46,053 nucleotides of DNA from Chara braunii (GCA_003427395.1 BFEA01000053.1:1133762-1179814); one strand, 5' to 3'; positions 31,331-41,221 are shown, numbered from the stretch's first letter. Notes: generated from the sequence alone by a model not told the origin. Program-made: numbers and translations.

Positions 31331-31790
31331 GGAGAAAAGACGAAGATGAAGACGTTGATGGGACGATTGAATAATCTGTTTATGTTGATAGCTTCTTATA
31401 TGAAGAGGACGACAAATATTACAAGGCTCCAAGTTCGTATAAGTGGAGTTTATGGCCTAAAAAAAGAGACAGTTGAGGAGAAATCCTTGAGGCTTATATT
31501 TACGAATCAATTCTTCAGAAAGAAGAAAAGGAAGAACAAAACGACTTGTACACATGAGTCAGCGCAACAGTGTAGCTGTCCATGAACTGGGGGAAAGTTC
31601 TGGATTAAGGATGGAGAAGAGGTTGAGAAGAAAGAAGAACATATTTCCTTTATTTATGAAGAATACAATAGAAGCTACCAAGAGATGGGTAAGAAGATGG
31701 AAAGTGAACAGATAAAGGAATACTACTGCAAGATCTCAAGGAAGAAGTTCAGACCTACGTTGCACAGCATTCACATTCGCTCGTGAATGC
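31331..31790 (+). pseudogene. Post-RNase H pol remnant of element 3
   Basis: Readable acidic and Lys-rich pieces in one frame (D-E-D-V-D-G-T-I-E, then S-F-L-Y-E-E-D-D-K-Y-Y, and from about 31,600 H-I-S-F-I-Y-E-E-Y) suggest a pol continuation towards integrase. No HHCC or DDE motif is seen. The region runs into the low-complexity block at 31,831. Confidence 0.45.
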
Positions 31791-31830
31791 GAACGTGTTC
31801 GGGCAATGAAATCTGGTGAACGCGAAGGTC

Positions 31831-31836
31831 TTTTTT

Positions 31837-31883
<47 letters not shown>

Positions 31884-31923
31884 TGGTCCCCCCCCCCCCC
31901 CCCCCTCCCTTGCTCTCTCCCCC

Positions 31924-31980
<57 letters not shown>
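31831..31980. repeat. T16-G35, C18 and (TG)27 block
   Basis: T16 (31,831-31,846) is followed by G35 (31,847-31,881), then C18 (31,888-31,905), a C/T stretch and (TG)27 (31,927-31,980). Long pure G and C runs this close can pair or form quadruplexes. They are also a typical place for assembly error. The predicted ORFs over it are repeat translations. Confidence 0.95.
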
Positions 31981-31984
<4 letters not shown>

Positions 31985-32247
31985 AGATTTTCCAATTTTT
32001 CCCCACAACAACCCTAGTTTCACCCAGATGAACAAATTTAGAATCAAAAGTAGTCTTTGTCCTATTGCAGACAACGAGAGCATCTGAGATGTCCAACATG
32101 TTAAAGCAAATTCACAATTAGACAGTTTTTTTGGTTGTTCTTGGGGGTACCCCTTCCGTTGTTCTTGGGGAAGGTATGTTGTTGTGCATTTCTCTTCAGA
32201 GCTTCATACTCCTATTCCTTTCATGTCAGATCTTCAACTTATATAGT

Positions 32248-32334
32248 CTGGTAAAAGTCCGACGAAATAGTATGGCACAATCATGCATTTTTAGTGTATA
32301 GCGAATATGATAATATACACACACACACACACTC

Positions 32335-32366
<32 letters not shown>

Positions 32367-32399
32367 GACATGAGACACACACACACACGCAGACATGAG

Positions 32400-32433
<34 letters not shown>

Positions 32434-32600
32434 ACACACATACACACACACACACACACATCCATCAGTCCGATGCATCCTGGGCAGAGTGTGGGGTTTC
32501 AGCCTCCTGATAAGTCGGTGAAAGTCCGACGAAACAGTCTGGCACAATCATGCTTTTTTGAGTGTATAGCGAATATGACAACATACACACACACACACAC
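32248..32600. repeat. 267-bp segmental duplication carrying (CA)n
   Basis: AAAGTCCGACGAAA...GGCACAATCATGC...GTGTATAGCGAATATGA at 32,254 recurs at 32,521 (offset 267). Each copy is followed by a (CA)n tract and separated by a unique sequence containing TGCATCCTGGGCAGAG. The microsatellite therefore spread as a larger unit. Confidence 0.9.
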
Positions 32601-32640
32601 ACAGTGTCACACACAGACACACACACACAAACACACACGA

Positions 32641-32695
<55 letters not shown>

Positions 32696-33343
32696 ACAGG
32701 GGCACACACACAAACACACGCACATAAACACACACAAACACACACACACAAACACACACACAAACACACAAACACTCACACTAACACACAGACGCACGGA
32801 CACAGACAAACACACAGACACACAGACATATAGACAGACAAACACACACACACACAGACACACACACACACACAGACGCACAGAGACGGATGCACACACA
32901 GACACACACACAGAGACACACACACAGACAGACACACACAGAGAAACACATACACACAGACACACACACACACACACATACACAGACACACACACACACA
33001 AATAGACAGACACACAGACAGACAGACGCACACAAACAAACACACAGACACTCACATAGACAGACAAACACATAGATAGACAGACACATAGTCAGAAAGA
33101 CAACCACACAGACAGACACATAGACAGACAAACAACCACAAAGACAGGCACACACAGACAGACAGACAGACAGACAAACATACAAACAGACAGACACACA
33201 CACAAACACACAGACATACAGACCGACAAACGCACATACAAACAGACACACGGGGGCGCATACACAGAGAAACACACACATGGACACACTAACAGACAAA
33301 CACAATCACACAAATACACACACATAAACACACACACACACAC

Positions 33344-33379
<36 letters not shown>

Positions 33380-33385
33380 AGACCC
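32316..33385. repeat. 1.07-kb (CA)n-rich microsatellite/minisatellite
   Basis: The plus strand is almost entirely CACA with regular G or A interruptions (ACAGACACAC, ACACAAACAC, GACAGACAGA). The interruptions increase towards the 3' end. Long Cys/Val or His/Thr ORFs on both strands are repeat translations and not genes. Confidence 0.97.
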
Positions 33386-34160
33386 TCACAATCAAGAAAA
33401 ATAAAAAATTAACACCACCACCCACACATAATCACCTCAAACAAGCCAAACCAACACCCCTAATACAACCCTCTGCACTCCACCGCAACGGCCAGATGCA
33501 ACACAGTACCACAAAGGGCATGCATGATGAGATGCTCCAAACGTCGAACCCGTGCCCCCTCTCTGCACGGAATCCCATGAAAAAAGCAAGCAAAGAATAA
33601 ACAAAAACCTTCTTCCTACCCACCATCCCCAGACTCACACCCCCAATGGAAGAAAGCCCCCCCGCACATGAGCAATACGACCTACAAAATCAAGAACCAA
33701 AAAATCAAAATCCTACCCCGCGCAGACAGAGAAAAATGACAGAAACTAAAAAAAACAAAAATATATATGCCGATAACAACACTCTCTAACTCCATCCACG
33801 AAGACAGAAACGTCAGAGCAACGCCTCACATATGATCCACAAAATTAAGGAATAAAAATACACGGCTTTCCTTCCACTGCAGGACAAAAAACACAAACAG
33901 ACAATTCCCACGAAAACGTGACGACTCAACGCAACTCAGACACTACAAAAAACAAAACCCCTGCAAACCCAAACGGACACGATACACTTTGCCCACGATC
34001 GAACAAACGAACAAACAGCACCTTGTGAACCTGCCAAGAAGACAAAACCTGTAAAGAATGCACGCAGAGAAAGGCACGCCCTCCATCGCTACAAGCACAA
34101 CCATCCCCCCATATCACGAAAAACCAAACCAACCCCCCCCCCCCCCTAACCAGCCTCCTG
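33386..34160. other. A+C-rich strand-biased tract, no gene
   Basis: The plus strand remains strongly A and C rich with few G and T, continuing the bias of the CA array but without its period. C-runs end the tract (34,133-34,146). ORFs on the minus strand (33,432-33,638; 33,926-34,183) follow composition and have no motif. It may be a fully diverged part of the CA array. Confidence 0.7.
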
Positions 34161-34684
34161 ACGAAATGCATAATGGTCGGCACAAACCCATACTACATAC
34201 ACCCCCACCATACCCTTGATTCACTACCCCTACCACATCCAACCCAAACCTCGCCAGCGCAGCTGTCTAGCGCTCACACATACACCGAGCATACCCATCT
34301 GCCCACACACACCATTTACGCCCTCCAACTACGCACCCACCTTTTACACTTGCTTAAAAGAAGTGGCCAATGGGTTCCTTGGCATGTGTGGCCGAAGCTA
34401 CCCACTGTTGGCAGCAAGCGATACTTCTTGCTTCGTTCTCTCCCTCCCCTGCTCTCCTCCTCTCAACCTCAGACTCGGTACTACGGGTGGAACGACTACA
34501 CCCTCCATAGCTACCTGAGACAGGAGGCTTCCTACCTTCCTTGCTTCTACCTCCTTAGCAGCTGCTAATAGTTCACACACGTGGACAAACGCAGCTGCTG
34601 TGAGCTCTAATCGGCAGAACGCAGGCAGTGAAGCCTGACACTGCGATCACGTTGGGCCGTCTCTAACTGAGTACGTGGACAGGA
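34161..34684. other. C/T-rich interval upstream of the candidate spliced gene
   Basis: No motif-bearing ORF. Composition is C-rich, with repeated CACACAC-like islands. If 34,685 is a real start, this would hold its promoter and 5' UTR. I see no TATA box within 100 bp. Confidence 0.4.
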
Positions 34685-35224
34685 ATGGCGGCCATGGACG
34701 AATTTCTCGCCGAAGCCGAAGCCAACGAGCACGTGGTAAGTTCTCCTCAGAACACCGACTGCTCCAATCCTCACCACATGCCCACTCACCACCACTGGGA
34801 GCCAGAGGAACCACACCCTCTGATGAGCCGTGACAGGCGCAAGCGGGAAAAAGTGCTTTAGGGGATGCGCCACCCCTCCTCCGCTAGCAAATACAACTAA
34901 TGTCCGATGGCATTGCCCATCGTGCTCCCCCTCCTTCTCTCTGCCTTCATCTCTCTCCTTTCCATCTTTTCGCCATTGTTTTGTACCATTTGTATATGCA
35001 GGAACCGAAGGATATAGAACTATGGCAGCAAGGTGAGCTCTCCTGACCAACCGCTAAGAAAGTGCAGCCAATTCCAAGGTATGTGGAGGTTCCCATGATG
35101 GGTTGCTATGGTTGCAATACGCACTTTATATACATACTTTCGGACTAACGTTTTGTCGCAATGCAGGGGTCAAATCCACCTGCTGGCCTCCATACGTATA
35201 CCTCTGGATACTGTCTGCAGCTTT
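34685..35224 (+). CDS. Candidate 5' end of a spliced host gene (three exons)
   Basis: Exon 1 is 34,685-34,735 (17 codons, ATG with a second ATG in GCCATGG context) and ends at donor GTAAGT. Exon 2 is 35,002-35,032, after a pyrimidine-rich tract and acceptor TATGCAG, ending at donor GTGAGC. Exon 3 is 35,167-35,224, after acceptor AATGCAG, ending at donor GTAAGC. Phases 0 and 1 join into one open frame through all 140 nt, with an acidic helical start (Asp/Glu/Ala) and a Trp-rich C-terminal part. Introns are 266 and 134 bp. The protein family is not recognised, and later exons are not found. Alternatively exon 1 is the start of a 58-codon unspliced ORF (to TAG 34,859). Confidence 0.4.
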
Positions 35225-35228
35225 GTAA

Positions 35229-35765
35229 GCACTGGTAGAAGATGACCCCCGCTCCTATGATGCATACCCGGTTTTGCGAAAATTCGGTACACGGGGACCT
35301 AGCAAGAATATGCACTAAGCAAATAGCTACGCTATACTCTCTACCACATACCCCCTATGCCACCCTATCAAAGCCTCGATGCCTACCTTCTACTCCCGCT
35401 CTAAAAACTAGTCTTCCTACATCATCTCTACTACCCACCCATCACTACACATGATTATCCGCCAGACTACACATTCACCATCAAACCTCACCCCCATATA
35501 TATTGACATGCACAAATTCTTCCACAAATCCTTCGCACCAATGACACCTACAATGCTTCGTGCTCAAAGAACAACTCCCATTTGTATAAGACTCTCAAGC
35601 ACCGCAGTCCTAGACCCCTATCTGCCCACTACTCATAAACACTAGAAGCAGCAACGAACATCACCACACCTGTCACGCCCACTCAGCATTCCTCCAACAA
35701 CATCATACACTAACCGCTGAGAATAAGAATTCTCGTCGCAAAGCAATCGCTTGTAGATAAATGTA
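35229..35765. other. C/A-rich interval before gag of element 2
   Basis: No gene seen. The last 80 bp (from about 35,690) read in shifting frames like the Gag N-terminal helix of element 2 (Q-Q-H/A-E-N and K-E-T-T-E-R-W fragments), so the element may begin here. No copy of the 40,921-41,927 LTR is present, so the 5' LTR is missing. Confidence 0.5.
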
Positions 35766-36720
35766 TAAAAGAAACAACTGAACGATGGGCCCCTATTACT
35801 AAGACATCGGAATGACCTCGCGCAACAACAAGCCACGGAGACGGCCCAGCCTGACATTCAGGCTAAGTTGGATAAGATCCTTGGGAGCATTGAGCTCCTA
35901 GGCCGTGCCTGGACTGAACATCACCAGTCCGGTAGGGGCCAAGATGTGGCCCTCCATTCCATCCGGACCGGGTTTAGAGAGTTTGCGCGTGACGTCCTGA
36001 CTCACGTCGGGACTGAAGTCAAGAGGCTAAAGGAAGGCACAAATAAATTATGTGCAGGCGCCAAAGTAGTAGCCGCGTCAGAGAGTGACAGTCGGCCCCG
36101 CAAAGAGCCTGTTAAGCTCAAGTTTCCTGACTCTTATGGCGGGAAAAAGGACGACAACTTCGATAATTGTGAGGCCAGTATCAACACCTATATGTATTTG
36201 CAGCACATAGCGCCAGAGGAACAAGTCCTCATGGCCTTCCACGCGTTAAAGGATGAAGCGGCCAGCTTTGCCAGGTCTCTCGCGCGTGCAGCCGATTGTG
36301 AACACAATATGGTTGCATATTCGAAACTCACTCCTCTTCACTCCTTCCTCAAGCTCCTGAGAGAGAGGTTCGCTGACGTCACGAGGGGCGTCAGGGCCTC
36401 TGATAAGCTGCAAACGATCCACTCCAGGCAGTGGAAGAGTGCGAGAGCACTCAAGGCTGTGATGAATGACTTGGTAGTCGTCCCAGACCACGGGGTCATT
36501 GAGACCCATTTGGTTAACTTGTTTTATTGTGCCATGCCAGAGCCCCTGGCATTTCTTTGACAAGACCGAACAGGCCAACATTACGTATGATGCGTTAAGT
36601 GGAGAAGTGGTCTTGTTCGAGGCGAAATCCATACCAGTTTCCACTTTCTGGCATACGGATTTAGACAAGGGCAAAAAGGTCGTATCATCTCAGGACAGGT
36701 CAAGGCCAAGGATCACCTAA
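35766..36720 (+). pseudogene. gag: Gag (capsid region) of element 2
   Basis: The open frame begins after a TAA near 35,757, with no convincing ATG, and runs to a TGA at 36,558-36,560. Early residues form a Gln/Asp-rich helix (A-Q-Q-Q-A-T-E-T). Then comes a KLKFPDSYGG box, a D-N-x-E-A-S-I-N-T-Y-M-Y-L-Q-H helix and the F-x-K-L-L-R-E-R-F region, the expected retrotransposon Gag core. Near 36,548 the protein switches frame (H-F-F-D-K-T-E-Q) and continues to 36,720. Gag assembles the particle and binds RNA. The last part is out of frame, so the copy is non-functional. Confidence 0.9.
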
Positions 36721-37220
36721 TCCTTACTTTAGATGAGGGTGGTATGGATGAAGTCCCCTACAATCAGATTGAGTGGGGGCTCGAGGAAGATGACAGTAGT
36801 GTGAGTCAAGGGAGGACATACGCTGCTGTCGCGGCTGGAGGTAGGCCGCAAGGTAGGGGAGGAGGCCAGGGCCAAGGGGGCCGAGCCGGGAGGTCGAGGT
36901 CCGGGCGCACAGGGGGTTGGCGGCCCAAGGAACCGCCAAGAGGGAGGTAGGGGTCAAGATCCCCTGCCGAATCGTTCGGGTCCCAGTCGATCCCCACAAC
37001 GAAGAGGTGGAGGATCACCTCAGAGGAGAGGAGGTTGGCACCCAGGTTGGCCACAGGGCCGGCCTCGGGAAGATTTGGGCTTAGATCAGCATGTGTGGCG
37101 ACAGCGAATGGAGCAGGGGCAGTGCATTATTGCGGTGACCCTGCCCATATCATAAAATATTGTCCAAAGTATAGGGAAGCCCGTTTCGCTGTCCAAGGGT
37201 CAAAAGGCAGCTGCCGGTAG
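36721..37220 (+). pseudogene. Nucleocapsid and Gly/Arg-rich linker of element 2
   Basis: A frame at 36,744-36,950 carries an acidic part followed by a strongly Gly/Arg/Gln-rich region (RGG-like, residues 40-66), probably RNA-binding. A different frame (37,035-37,220) holds H-Y-CGDPAHIIKYC at about 37,123-37,160, a knuckle missing its first Cys (H-Y-C in place of C-x-x-C) but keeping the C-x4-H-x4-C half. Two shifts separate the pieces. Confidence 0.8.
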
Positions 37221-37396
37221 GGGTCGCAACTGCCCCTTCCACTAGGTCATGTGGGGAAGTGTCATCGCACCACCAAGAAACTCCCACACCACATGAGCCT
37301 ATGGCAGAGGTTGTAGTTAGTTGTCCAGAGACTGCTTGAGTTAGAGTCTCTCTAGGCACTTCCTCACCAGAACTGGCAGAAGAGTCGAAGGAGAGG

Positions 37397-38023
37397 ATGC
37401 CGGCCAAAATGAAGAAACAGCGTAAGGGACAACTAGTTTTAGTAGATTTAGAAGTTTTCAGGAGCAGAGTGGGGACCCTTATAGATATAGGGGCTACCCG
37501 TAGTAATATCAGTCGTAGAGCATTGAAGAAGTTGAGGCTAGGTCTGAAAGTCCAAAAATTGGAAGACCCCATAGTCAGTATCCTCGCAGACAATCACACG
37601 ATGCGTGTCGAGGATTACGTAGAGGGAGTCCAAGCGTATCTTCGCTTAGAAAAGGATGGGAAGGTGGAGAAAGTTCTCCATTCTTTGACTCTCCTCGTAG
37701 AAGACAATCTCCCTTTCGATGTAGTTCTAGGTATAAACTGGGGAGAGGCAGCAGGGGCCACACTCCACTTAAGACAGCATAAGTGTAGGCTCCCTAGTTC
37801 GTCACGCGAGCTCAAGACTGCCTGTCTGCTCCATGTGTCAGGAGTAGATAACTCCCTGGCACATTGTTGTCTCAGTGCTCCCACGTTCGCGCGATTAGTG
37901 AGAAAGGAGCAATTAGAGGAGCAGGTCTTCGTATGCTACGTGAGGCCTGTCACTGAGCCTAAAAATGATGAGCCAATGGACCCAAACACATTGCCAAACT
38001 GCGGGAAGAATTTAAGGACTTAG
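37397..38023 (+). pseudogene. Retropepsin-like protease of element 2, active-site Ser to Ile
   Basis: Frame 37,397-38,023 (208 codons). The active-site strand reads L-I-D-I-G-A-T: the Asp (37,484-37,486) is kept but the following Ser/Thr is Ile (37,487-37,489). The second strand FDVVLGINWGE is intact. Downstream is a Cys-containing linker towards RT. Retropepsins need D-S/T-G, so cleavage would be impaired even without the other lesions. A TAG at 38,021-38,023 closes the frame before RT. Confidence 0.85.
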
Positions 38024-38043
38024 CAGAGCCGCCGACAGGAGTA

Positions 38044-39107
38044 GTGCCGCGGGCGATGCAACATCGTATAGAGATAGAGGGTGGCAGTAGGACTCCTAAG
38101 GGAGCAGTCTACAGGATGTCCCCAAGGGAGTTAGAGGAGTTGCGCAAGCAGTTGGATGAGCTCCTCGAAAAGGGTTGGATTAGGCCCAATTCGTCTCCTT
38201 TTGGAGGACCAGTGTTATTTGTCCCCAAAAAGGAGGGAGAGTTACGAATGTGTATAAATTATAGGGGTCTGAATGCGATCAGAGTGAAGAATGCTAAGCC
38301 GCTGCCTAGGATAGACCATCTCTTAGATCGAGTGCAGGGCTGCAGGTATTTTTCGAAGATAGATTTGAAGTTCGGGTATCATCAGATAGAGGTTCATCTC
38401 GATGACCAGTACAAGACTGCCTTTCGGACTAGATATGGGCATTATGAGTTTATAACTTTATAGTGATGCCCTTTGGACTGACCAATGCGCCAGCCACATT
38501 TCAGCATTGTATGAGTGATGTGTTTAGGCCTTGGTTAGATAGATTCGTCGTAGTCTATTTAGACTATATCTTAGTTTTTAGTAGGACCCTCCAAGAGCAT
38601 AAGGGTCATTCGAGGCAGGTCTTGGAGAAGTTGAGAGAGGCTAACTTCATGATCAATGCGAAGAAGTGCGAGTGGGCCAAGACACAAGTTTTGTACTTGG
38701 GCCACGTTTTAGACGAAGATGGGATTAAGCCTGAGGACAACAAGATAGCGGCGATTCGAGATTGGTCGATGCCCCGCACATTGACAAAATTGCGGTCATT
38801 CTTAGGCCTAACTAACTATTATAGAAAGTTTGTAAGGAACTTCTCTACTATCGCTGCTTCCTTTCGCATGTTGCTAAAGAAAGAAGCGATCTGGACGTGG
38901 GACAAAGATTGTACGTCCGCGCTTAAGAAGTTAAAGCGCGCATTGATAGAGTACCTTGTCCTCAAGGTAGCGGATCCGTCCTTGCCATTTGTCGTCACCA
39001 CGGACGCGAGTCAGTATGGTATAGGCGCCGTGTTGCAGCAGGACGACGACAATGGCTATAGGCCCGTAGAGTTCATGTCAGCGAGGATGCCCTCAGAAAA
39101 GGTGTAG
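38044..39107 (+). pseudogene. pol: Reverse transcriptase of element 2, catalytic YLDD changed to YLDY
   Basis: Frame 1 (38,044-38,463) carries YRMSPRELEEL, PVLFVPKKEGELRMCINYRG, and KIDLKFGYHQIEV, the palm region with the first catalytic Asp. A shift at about 38,460 moves to a frame with [13 protein letters not shown] and VVYLDYILVF (38,556-38,567). The second Asp codon (38,565-38,567) is TAT, one base from GAT. After it come the thumb and connection, with FLGLTNYYRKFVRNF. The frame ends at 39,107. The RT is inactive because of both the shift and the lost catalytic Asp. Confidence 0.95.
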
Positions 39108-39360
39108 CTACCTCGACTTACGAGGGAGAACTCTACGCTCTCAGGCAGGCCTTAGAGCACTAGAAGCATTACCTACTTGGGAGGCACTTCAAAGTTTATT
39201 CAAACCATGAGACTCTTAGGTGGCTGAAGACGCAGGCCAAGATGACACCTAAGTTGACTAGGTGGGCCGCTGAGATAGACCAGTATGACTTGGAGCTCAA
39301 ACCGGTCAAAGGCAAGTATAATGTAGTAGCGGATGCTCTAAGTAGGAGATCAGACTACTT
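38935..39360 (+). pseudogene. RNase H of element 2
   Basis: VVTTDASQYGIGAVLQQDD (Asp catalytic strand, about 38,990) lies in the same frame as RT and ends in a stop at 39,105-39,107. After a shift, T-Y-E-G-E-L-Y-A-L-R-Q-A-L-E-H is followed by TAG at 39,161-39,163 (a Trp site in relatives), then H-Y-L-L-G-R-H-F-K-V-Y and VVADALSRR. Catalytic motifs are present; the reading frame is not. Confidence 0.9.
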
Positions 39361-40590
39361 TGGAGCTATAGTTCACTATTCAGATATAGGGAGAGACCTG
39401 CAAGAGAAAGTAAGACAGGCGTATGCGCAGGACCCTATTTATAGTGACCTTCTCAAGAAAGTTAAGGAGGCTCCAGAAATTGAACCACATTACCGCACTA
39501 CAGAGGGGTTACTGTTCGAGAAGACCGACATAGTAGACCGTTTTTGCGTTCCTAACAGTGAGGAGATCCGTAGTTTGATCCTGGGGGAATGCCACGACAC
39601 TGAGGGACATTTCGGTTGGCAAAAGACTCTAGCCAATGTGATGCATGCGTACACTTGGCCAGGAATGAAAGATGACTGCATAGAGTATGTTCGCAGTTGC
39701 GAAGTCTGTCAAAGAAATAAGACAACTTCGCGTGCCCCTCTAGGTCTTCTTCGACCCTTGCCTATACCCGATCAGCCTGGCAACTCAGTATCCATTGATT
39801 TCATGGATGCTAGCGTCAAGAGTAGGCATCGTAAGAGTCAAGTCATGGTGATAGTTGATAGGTTTAGCAAATATGCAGTCTTTGTTCCTTTGCCTGCAGA
39901 GGCACGTACCGATTTAGTAATCCAGAAGTTCTTTGATCATTGAGTGAGCGATCACGAGATTCCTTTGTCTATAGTTAGCGATAGAGACACCCGGTTCACT
40001 AGGCAGAACTGGCAGGAATTGATGAAAGTCTATGGGTCAAAGTTGCTAATGTCATCTGGTCGTCATCCAGAGACCAACGGTCAGACTGAGCAAATGAACA
40101 AAATCCCGCAACAAGTTCTGCGCATGTATATTAGACTGGATCAGATCAACTGGGATGAGATGTTGCCCAAGGTAGCCAGTGCGTATAACAATAGCGTGCA
40201 TTTAGCCACCTGTCGTACTCCAAATGAGTTGCACAAGTCCTTTAGACCACGCAGACCGTTTGAAGGACTTAACCGGGATCAGATTCATAGGCTACCGCCT
40301 GGTACTAGGGAGTTTGCGATGCAGCACGAGAAGGAGTTAGCTACCGTCGTTGAGAACCTCAGGAAGGCCCAACACAGAATGATAGAACAGGCTAATAAGC
40401 ACCGTCGCCCGTCACTGTTCCAAGTCGGTGACCTTGTCTGGGTCAAGTCCAAAGAATTTGTTCCTGAGGAGAACATTTTGCAGAAGCTACTGCCCGCATA
40501 CAGAGGACCGTGGCCAGTGCTAGAAGTTAAGGGCGGAGAGGATGGGCCAGCCTACACAATAGAAATCCCAGCACACCTCCACACCTACCC
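39361..40590 (+). pseudogene. Integrase of element 2 (HHCC plus D-D-E core)
   Basis: In one frame with RNase H: GECHDTEGHFGWQKTL and CEVCQRNK form the zinc-binding HHCC module (about 39,585-39,720). Then come SIDFMD (first Asp, about 39,795), SDRDTRF (second Asp, about 39,980) and TNGQTEQMN (Glu, about 40,075-40,100). A single TGA at 39,941-39,943 interrupts it; the frame is otherwise open to 40,882. Family role: cuts target DNA and joins the cDNA ends. All three catalytic residues survive, so this is the least damaged domain. Confidence 0.92.
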
Positions 40591-40882
40591 TGTGTTTCAT
40601 GCGTCGTTGCTGCCGTGTGTCACAAGCCAACAATTTCCATCAAGAAGATCCATGATCCCTCTGGACATGGATGGAAGGTATGACATTGAGGGCATTGTAG
40701 GCGAAGACGTATTCAAAACAGGAGGTAGAGGTCGTCCACATAAGCAGTATAAGGTCCGATTTGCTTATCACGAACCCAAGGACGACCGCTGGTTTACTAG
40801 GACCGAACTTCTAGAAACAGCCCCCGGCGTAGTTAGAGCCCACGAGAGAGACAAGAAAGGTAAAAATCCGGTCGTCGACTGA
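40591..40882 (+). pseudogene. Chromodomain-like C-terminus of element 2 integrase
   Basis: The tail after VFHASLL contains Y-D-I-E-G-I-V-G...GRGRPHKQYKVRF...D-D-R-W-F...E-L-L, an arrangement typical of chromoviral chromodomains, with an aromatic cage-like W/Y/F set. It ends at TGA 40,880-40,882. In chromoviruses this module reads histone marks to choose integration sites. The call rests on pattern, not on an alignment. Confidence 0.75.
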
Positions 40883-40908
40883 ATTATTCTCGGAGGACCT
40901 CGAATTTA

Positions 40909-40920
40909 GGCCGGCGGGAG
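40909..40920 (+). promoter_or_regulatory. Polypurine tract of element 2
   Basis: GGCCGGCGGGAG sits 26 bp after the pol stop and abuts TGAAACGG, the LTR start. The matching box in element 1 is at 7,768-7,780. Confidence 0.8.
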
Positions 40921-41156
40921 TGAAACGGTATTCACCTGTTAGCAGTAGCGAATGCAGATCTCAGGGTTCGATCCCTAGTTCTTACCTTACCTGTGTACAG
41001 TATCTGTGTCGACCCCGAGAGTTGAACCTGTGACCTGTGTATTCACAACAGTTGGTAGGCTATCGCAGGTCCGTAGGTTGTAGGGGTTCGATCTGTAGAC
41101 CTNTTGGATAGAGGTCTTAGTGAGGCCTAGAGGTTGTAGCTGTAGGTGTCCCGAGA

Positions 41157-41221
41157 AGTCAAGGTCGTAGCTGCTACAGTCCTGAAAGGTCAAGGTCGTA
41201 GCTGCTACAGTATTTGAAAGG
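41157..41221. repeat. U3 tandem repeat with GTAGCTGCTAC palindrome
   Basis: GTCAAGGTCGTAGCTGCTAC occurs at about 41,158 and again 31 bp later, and a decayed third start (GGCCAAGTCTGCAGCC) follows. The core GTAGC-T-GCTAC is a perfect palindrome. The same pair is present in the second LTR (about 43,576-43,630). Tandem palindromes upstream of a TATA box look like transcription-factor sites of the LTR promoter. Confidence 0.8.

Larger units (their letters stand above)
25378..31790 (+). mobile_element. Element 3: degenerate LTR retrotransposon of a second lineage, integrase not visible
   Basis: Order is primer-binding site, several small gag-region ORFs, a zinc-knuckle gag end, aspartic protease, RT, RNase H. 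Its RT carries MPQGWTN in place of the MPFGLTN box of elements 1 and 2, so it is a separate lineage. All genes are broken by stops and shifts. Sequence related to pol seems to continue to about 31,785. Then a homopolymer and microsatellite block begins, and no integrase or 3' LTR is found. Confidence 0.8.
35766..40920 (+). mobile_element. Element 2: Ty3/gypsy chromovirus-like retrotransposon, internal region
   Basis: The best preserved element of the window: gag, zinc knuckle, protease, RT, RNase H, integrase with HHCC and D-D-E, a chromodomain-like tail, then polypurine tract and 3' LTR. It has few defects per kilobase (a handful of frameshifts, stops at 39,161 and 39,941, active-site changes in protease and RT), so inactivation looks fairly recent. 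The 5' LTR is absent. A sister copy fragment lies inverted at 42,894-43,365. Confidence 0.97.

Noticed and set aside
32226-33379. Long ORFs of up to 202 codons across the CA array
   Set aside because: They are Cys/Val or His/Thr translations of the (CA)n repeat on both strands and in several frames, with no domain.
34819-34850. Hammerhead-ribozyme-like CTGATGAG...GGGAAA string
   Set aside because: Stem II is only three base pairs with a long loop, and no partner strands for stems I and III with a cleavage triplet are found nearby.
40960-41100. tRNA genes in the LTR (GGTTCGATCC and GAGTTGAACC strings)
   Set aside because: B-box-like strings occur in both orientations without a foldable tRNA cloverleaf. 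They are repeated in the second LTR, so they belong to the LTR.
41103-41103. Single N in the LTR
   Set aside because: An unresolved base call and not a biological feature, though it breaks one minus-strand frame.
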